Made by a program: the position numbers and the translations under genes. The notes below the pieces were generated by a model, which saw only the letters and a program-made list of their open reading frames with translations, did no database searches and was not told the origin of the DNA. Below are positions 31,984 to 35,394 of a stretch of 35,394 nucleotides of DNA, piece after piece; position 1 is the stretch's first letter; each line of letters opens with the position of its first letter. Source of the stretch: an uncultured Clostridium sp. (GTDB lineage Bacteria; Bacillota; Clostridia; TANB77; CAG-465); the NCBI GenBank assembly GCA_947361355.1, contig CANAIR010000020.1:1-35394 (forward strand), written 5' to 3'.

Positions 31984-33381
31984 TTACCTCCCTAAAATAC
32001 GTAATACAAATAATACTACTAATGTAATACTTATAAATGTCCATATGAAACCAGGTAATATACTAAACGCTAATTTAAAAGTATTAAAACTTTCTTTTGC
32101 AGAATTTAAAATATCACTCAAACTTGAATTTTCATTTAAATTTTCAAAAGGATTATTTGATGTTATATTACTATCATTTAAATCTTCACCATTCCAATTT
32201 GTTATAGTACCCGAATTTACAGAACCAACATTTAAACTTGACAAAGTTATATTATATTTCTTTGTTAAAACAATTCTTTTACTATTTCTGTCAACTACCC
32301 TAAAAGATACATCAAAATCTTTATTATTAGAAAACATTTTAGTTAAACCAATAAGATATGAAGTAGATAAATCTATTTTATTAAAACTAATATATTCAGA
32401 TATAATATCTTCATTATTAGAACTTTTTAACATCCTTAAACCATCAGCATTAGAAACACTAAAATAAACATCATAAAAACTAAAAGAATTATTGTCTAAA
32501 TTAACATCAAAATTTAAAGCTCCCTTATTTGTAAAATTAAAATTAACCTTTAACAAATCAGAATTAAAACCTACAATTCTGTAAATACTAATACTATTTG
32601 TATCTATAAGATTACCAGTAGAATCATACAAATAAAAATTTATACTTTTATTTTCTGTTATAGTTATACCCATATCAGGAAAAATCTTCTTTGTATCTGT
32701 AAAAGGTGAAGAGTTAGAAGTATAATCATCATAGTATAATACTTCACCTTCTTGTTTATTTTCTATTTCAACATCTATTTTACAAGTAACAAAACCCTCA
32801 GAAAATTCAGGCCAAATCTTTATTCTACTATTGTCATTAGTAACAACATAATCAAAGCCCGACTCTCTAAATATTGTCATTTTATCTTCATTAAATATGT
32901 TACAATTACATAAAGTTATATTAGAAATAGGATTATCAACAGTATTTGAACATACATAAACTTGAGATGATGTACCAGAAAAAATCCAAGTTTCTGTATC
33001 AAAATCATATGTATAACATTTATATGATAGCCAATCGGCTTCATCGTTGAAACCTAAAACTAGATAAGGATAATCAGGCGTATTTTCATTATAAACTACA
33101 TGAAAACTATCATTACTAGTATATAACATTGTAGTTTGTGTTTCTGAATTTTCAACAATAAACCAATTGTTTAACAAATCAGAATCAGAAACATTGTTAT
33201 TATTAGGTATTCGAGGAACTTTTATAGAAGGAAAATCAGGTATAACAGGAATATCAGGTACATCAGGAACTTCAACACCAACTCCTCCAACATCACCTAT
33301 ACTTGTATCTGTAGCAAAAATATTATTAAAACTAATTAATATTAAAAATATAAACAATAAACTATATATAAACTTTTTCAT
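31984..33381 (-). CDS. pIII-like minor coat/adsorption protein
   Basis: 465 aa. A signal peptide (MKKFIYSLLFIFLILISFN, likely cut after IFA) is followed by a Pro/Val-rich stalk with VPDVPDIPVIPDFP periodicity, a large Ser/Asn/Thr-rich extracellular region of beta character with several Cys (SYKCYTY, VYVCS, LCNCN), and a C-terminal membrane anchor (GFIWTFISITLVVLFVLRIL). This is the size, topology and position of inovirus pIII, which binds the host receptor and caps the virion tip. GAGGTAG in the end of the 25-aa ORF serves as its site. Receptor-binding domains diverge fast, so lack of family motifs is expected. Confidence 0.85.
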   Translation of the reverse strand: MKKFIYSLLFIFLILISFNNIFATDTSIGDVGGVGVEVPDVPDIPVIPDFPSIKVPRIPNNNNVSDSDLLNNWFIVENSETQTTMLYTSNDSFHVVYNENTPDYPYLVLGFNDEADWLSYKCYTYDFDTETWIFSGTSSQVYVCSNTVDNPISNITLCNCNIFNEDKMTIFRESGFDYVVTNDNSRIKIWPEFSEGFVTCKIDVEIENKQEGEVLYYDDYTSNSSPFTDTKKIFPDMGITITENKSINFYLYDSTGNLIDTNSISIYRIVGFNSDLLKVNFNFTNKGALNFDVNLDNNSFSFYDVYFSVSNADGLRMLKSSNNEDIISEYISFNKIDLSTSYLIGLTKMFSNNKDFDVSFRVVDRNSKRIVLTKKYNITLSSLNVGSVNSGTITNWNGEDLNDSNITSNNPFENLNENSSLSDILNSAKESFNTFKLAFSILPGFIWTFISITLVVLFVLRILGR

Positions 33382-33385
33382 ATAT

Positions 33386-33463
33386 CTACCTCATAAATCT
33401 AAAAGCATATTTTATTGCTTTAAATAAATTACATATTTTCCAATACATTTTTTTAACCATCAT
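33386..33463 (-). CDS. Small basic phage ORF (25 aa)
   Basis: ATGATG start with TTGGTGAT before it, overlapping the end of the 32-aa ORF by 11 bp. Sequence MMVKKMYWKICNLFKAIKYA then FRFMR: basic, amphipathic, aromatic. Its last codons contain the ribosome binding site of the adhesin gene, so it may work as a coupling leader as well as, or instead of, a functional peptide. Confidence 0.45.
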   Translation of the reverse strand: MMVKKMYWKICNLFKAIKYAFRFMR

Positions 33464-33551
33464 AATCACCAAAATTTTTAATAATTTTATATAATAAATA
33501 AGTAAAATATATATCAGTAATAATAAGTAAAATTAACAATATATTATACAT
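33453..33551 (-). CDS. Small phage membrane protein (32 aa)
   Basis: The ATG begins one base after the rep stop codon; AAAGAGGTTG at the end of rep provides the site. One hydrophobic helix (MYNILLILLIITDIYFTYLL) and a short charged tail (KIIKNFGDYDG). The size and place fit pVII/pIX-type minor coat proteins that cap the other end of the virion. No direct homologue is recognised. Confidence 0.55.
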   Translation of the reverse strand: MYNILLILLIITDIYFTYLLYKIIKNFGDYDG

Positions 33552-33552
33552 A

Positions 33553-34609
33553 TCAAACAACCTCTTTCATCTCAAAAATATCTATAAAATCAGATTTATT
33601 ACTATATACTATACTAATTTTATTACTAGTAAAATCAATACCTAAATTTTTAAGTTCTTTAATTTTTCTGTAGTAAGTCGATTTACTTGTATTATTTCTA
33701 ACACTCTTACAGCCATCAATGACGAGTGACAAATAAAAATTATATAAAGAACTAGCATAATTATTATCATAATTTTTATATATTCTATTTTTAACACTAA
33801 CCTTATTACTTACTTTTTTTAAATCTGTATAATTAACTTTTAAAACTTTCATAAATTCATCACACCAAACTTTTTCTAACATTTCATAATCAAAATCTTT
33901 ACAATATAAATTTTTCATTTTAGAAGTATATTTTTTTTCAAAAATACTTTGTAATTTCTTCTTTTTAATTTCCACTTCAAATCTAACAAACCCCTTTACT
34001 TTGTTTTCAAAATCTTCTACATCAAAATCAGTTTTTAATAATTTAGATTTATCATGAACTTTATACTCTAAAAATTTATTATATATCTTTAAAGTTGTTG
34101 TAGTACCTGTAAAATATAGACAGCTATCTTTATAATACTTTAAATTTCTCCTAGGAAAATCAAGATTACTAAGAGAATTTATATAATTTATAACCCTACT
34201 TTGTGTTAATAAATCAAAGCATTTAGATATATCAACACGTTGTAAAAACCAATTTGAATAGCTAGGAAGTTTAATATTATAAGCATTTTCAACAAATTCT
34301 TTTAAAATACAAACAACAACTTCTAAATCATAAAAACCTTTATAAGCGTTTTGTCCCAAAACAAGTTTATGACAACTTCCTTCAACAATTAAAATATAAT
34401 CCTTATAAAAACCGATACTTTTCACCTGTGTCAGCGCGAACAAATAACGAACTATCGTACGAACCTTTTAAATTATCTGAAGAAATTTCATAAAAAATTT
34501 CTTGTGTATTCGCTCTAAACTTACAGCTTGTAACACTAGAAGATTTTATCTTCAAAAATGTTTTTTCATCGATTTTCGTAAAAACTCTTACAGTATCAAG
34601 CATTTGCAA
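33553..34609 (-). pseudogene. Replication initiator of the filamentous-phage II/X (CRI) family, frameshifted
   Basis: The first frame (TTG at 34609 or ATG at 34603) gives a typical II/X N-terminus: MLDTVRVFTKIDEKTF, NLKGSYDSSLFVR, then ...GEKYRFL and TAA at 34403. The second frame (33553-34443) continues with GFYKDYILIVEGSCHKLVLG, LQRVDISKCFDLL, TTTTLKIYNKFLEYK and VKGFVRFEVEIKKK. Family proteins join GSYDSS...EGS.HK...G.N in one chain, so one base is extra here: dropping one base near TATCGG reads EKYGFYKDYILIV. An unaided start in the second frame would be a TTG with no site. Mutation, sequence error or programmed +1 shift are all open. Rep nicks the plus-strand origin for rolling-circle replication. 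Confidence 0.8.
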
Positions 34610-34632
34610 CCAACTCTCTTATTTTTTAAATT

Positions 34633-34676
34633 GTCCCACCGGTGGGACTTTCGGAGGGTGTTACTAAGAACCCTCC
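34633..34676 (-). other. Candidate double-strand (plus) origin: f1-like hairpin pair upstream of rep
   Basis: Minus strand, in order: hairpin GGAGGGT-TCTTAGTAAC-ACCCTCC (34676-34653), then the perfect palindrome GTCCCACCGGTGGGAC (34648-34633). In f1 the pII nick site GTTCTTT/AATA sits in the loop of a GAGTCCAC/GTGGACTC hairpin followed by a second palindrome; here GGTTCTTAGTAAC occupies the same place. GC-rich in an AT-rich element, and immediately upstream of rep. Neither hairpin has a T tail, so termination is less likely. Confidence 0.65.
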
Positions 34677-34697
34677 TCAAATCGAAATTACAATTTT

Positions 34698-34940
34698 TTA
34701 CATTTCAAAAGTTTGTGGAATGAAAATAAAAGTATGTTCATCTTTTATTTTGAATTCTCCTAGCAAACATATATCACTTAACCTATCTACTTTAGATAAA
34801 TTTTTAAATAATTCTTCATCGTTATAAAATAAAGTAACAACTCTTTTTTCAATTAATATACTAGCACTATAATATTTTGTAGAGTCTGTTCTTCTTTTAT
34901 GTTCGGCAACACCTAATAATTCACACATAATTCTATTCAT
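34698..34940 (-). CDS. Probable ssDNA-binding protein (pV-like)
   Basis: 80 aa from the ATG following AAAGGGG; a longer frame to 34958 has no better site. The predicted beta-rich protein (KYYSASILIEKRVVTLFYND, LLGEFKIKDEHTFIFIP) fits a small OB-fold such as pV, which coats progeny single strands and blocks their conversion to duplex. It is the first gene of the leftward operon, ahead of rep, as in many inoviruses. No direct motif match, so identity rests on size, fold pattern and position. Confidence 0.6.
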   Translation of the reverse strand: MNRIMCELLGVAEHKRRTDSTKYYSASILIEKRVVTLFYNDEELFKNLSKVDRLSDICLLGEFKIKDEHTFIFIPQTFEM

Positions 34941-35020
34941 AAAAATTTCCCCTTTCATTAAATATTTTTTATGCTGTAAATTGATATATGAGAAGGTAAA
35001 AAGGAAATTTATAGCACAAA

Positions 35021-35069
35021 AAAATACTTATATAAATTCAATTTACAATTAAACTTATATAAGTATTTT
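35021..35069. other. AT-rich hairpin in the leader of the leftward operon
   Basis: Perfect 15-bp stem AAAATACTTATATAA / TTATATAAGTATTTT, 19-nt loop, between the promoter at 35096-35124 and the ssb start. It could be a weak terminator/attenuator or a binding site. Confidence 0.6.
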
Positions 35070-35085
35070 AACTTTTCCGTGTAAA

Positions 35086-35124
35086 GGTATTATGTATTAT
35101 AATACCCCTACAATTCGCTTGTAA
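35086..35124 (-). promoter_or_regulatory. Main leftward phage promoter with overlapping operator palindrome
   Basis: Minus strand TTACAA (35124-35119), 17-bp spacer, TATAAT (35101-35096). The -10 lies inside a perfect 8-bp-arm inverted repeat GGTATTAT-GTATT-ATAATACC (35086-35106), a good place for a repressor. Drives ssb-rep-structural genes. Confidence 0.65.
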
Positions 35125-35125
35125 C

Positions 35126-35143
35126 TTATTATTTTGCGCAGTT
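35126..35143 (-). repeat. Right prophage junction (18-bp copy of the dif-like half)
   Basis: Exact copy of 29096-29113 (TTATTATTTTGCGCAGTT on the + strand). The second Xer arm seen at the left site is replaced here by unrelated phage sequence (GTTACAAGCGA on the minus strand), as expected for a hybrid junction. Confidence 0.75.
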
Positions 35144-35394
35144 GCATGTTTCTTTAAAAAAGGAATGAATAACTACATCCTACTACACTAATTATATTAT
35201 ATAACTAAATCATATAATTTTTAAAAGCTATTTTATAAATAATTTAAATATAAAACTTAATACTACACTATATTTTTATATTTATAAATATCTTTCAAAA
35301 AAAATAAATATATTTTTGATTTAAATATTTTTTTATTTTTTTATATTTTTATATCTACTTAAATCTTGTAAAATTTTAAAATCTTTTTCTTTTG
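35144..35394 (-). mobile_element. Start of a second, related inovirus prophage in tandem (runs off the window)
   Basis: After the right junction the sequence again resembles the left end of the first element: a ~27-bp identity (TACTACACTATATTTTTATA within it; 29228-29254 and 35257-35283) and a 52-bp identity (29340-29391 and 35343-35394), with divergent DNA between. Distances from the junction core are nearly the same (about 120 bp), offset ~6.0 kb. Confidence 0.75.
35333..35394 (-). CDS. C-terminal end of the second element's copy of the 137-aa phage gene (partial)
   Basis: The last 19 visible residues (KEKDFKILQDLSRYKNIKK) equal those of the first element's protein, but a TAA at 35335-35333 ends this copy there, about 29 residues earlier than in the first. 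The remaining homologous DNA downstream is in another frame, so an indel shortened the tail of one copy. Confidence 0.65.
   Translation of the reverse strand, partial: KEKDFKILQDLSRYKNIKK

Larger units (their letters stand above)
29096..35143 (-). mobile_element. Integrated filamentous phage (inovirus prophage), ~6.05 kb
   Basis: Bounded by an 18-bp direct repeat. A leftward operon has the inovirus order: ssDNA-binding protein, II/X-family Rep, small membrane proteins, pIII-like adhesin with signal peptide and C-terminal anchor, small membrane proteins, a 54-aa major coat protein, terminator, then Zot/pI ATPase. An f1-like origin hairpin lies upstream of rep. There is no integrase gene inside, consistent with use of host Xer, and no secretin gene, consistent with a monoderm host. 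The rep frame is broken, so this copy may need a helper. Confidence 0.9.

Noticed and set aside
31973-32467. 164-codon plus-strand open frame across the adhesin gene
   Set aside because: It is antisense to the pIII-like gene, lacks a ribosome binding site, and its composition mirrors the real gene on the other strand.
34403-34443. Programmed +1 frameshift in rep at TTTTTATAA
   Set aside because: A slip is possible, but there is no strong upstream Shine-Dalgarno at prfB-like spacing and a simple one-base insertion explains the break. Kept only as an alternative.
34653-34676. The origin hairpin as a plain rho-independent terminator of ssb
   Set aside because: No T run follows on the minus strand, and a terminator would cut off rep from its only visible promoter.

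Overview
The window is very AT-rich (I judge under 30% G+C by eye) and uses the standard code. Near-perfect TTGACA/17 bp/TATAAT promoters, strong AGGAGG-type ribosome binding sites, T-tailed terminators, the tig-clpP-clpX order and a YneA-like LysM gene all point to a low-GC Firmicute, most likely an uncultured gut-type Clostridia. The species cannot be named from the sequence alone. No rRNA, tRNA or CRISPR array was seen.

Bases 1-3910 are the tail of a polymorphic-toxin locus: the C-terminal end of a GIY-YIG-like nuclease toxin, then displaced or degenerate toxin tips and probable immunity genes (Imm26-like, DUF4259-like, ankyrin, Tdi1-C/DUF1851-like), separated by recurring hairpins with a GCAAAGA stem. 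Bases 3991-5300 hold an AAA_14/DUF4143 ATPase gene bracketed by two near-identical hairpins in the same orientation, which looks like a discrete cassette.

Bases 5348-28412 are mainly core chromosome: typA/bipA; a split cyclic beta-glucan synthase (GT84 plus GH94-type domains over two overlapping ORFs) flanked by two paralogous genes of unknown function; tig, clpP and clpX; an HTH-PIN-like gene; a YigZ/IMPACT gene; a LysM yneA-like gene with probable LexA operators; a XerC/D-type recombinase; and a degenerate ImmA/IrrE-like protein.

Bases 29096-35143 are an integrated filamentous phage (inovirus) of about 6.05 kb. A leftward operon starts at a promoter/operator near 35100 and runs ssDNA-binding protein, candidate double-strand origin, II/X-family Rep (frameshifted), small membrane proteins, pIII-like adhesin, two small membrane proteins, major coat protein, terminator, Zot/pI ATPase. 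The other arm carries a TTG-initiated gene of unknown function with a perfect promoter, a 183-nt nested hairpin, a 38-aa basic peptide and a membrane-anchored DUF2726 nuclease-like protein. No secretin (pIV) gene is present, as expected for a host without an outer membrane.

The element is bounded by an 18-bp direct repeat that equals one arm plus the centre of a dif-like Xer site at 29085-29112, about 2 kb from the Xer recombinase gene. The start of a second, related but diverged prophage follows at 35144, so this is probably a tandem inovirus array at a dif-like site. The most interesting points are the f1-like origin hairpin pair, the Xer/dif integration geometry, the rep frameshift, and the DUF2726 cargo gene.
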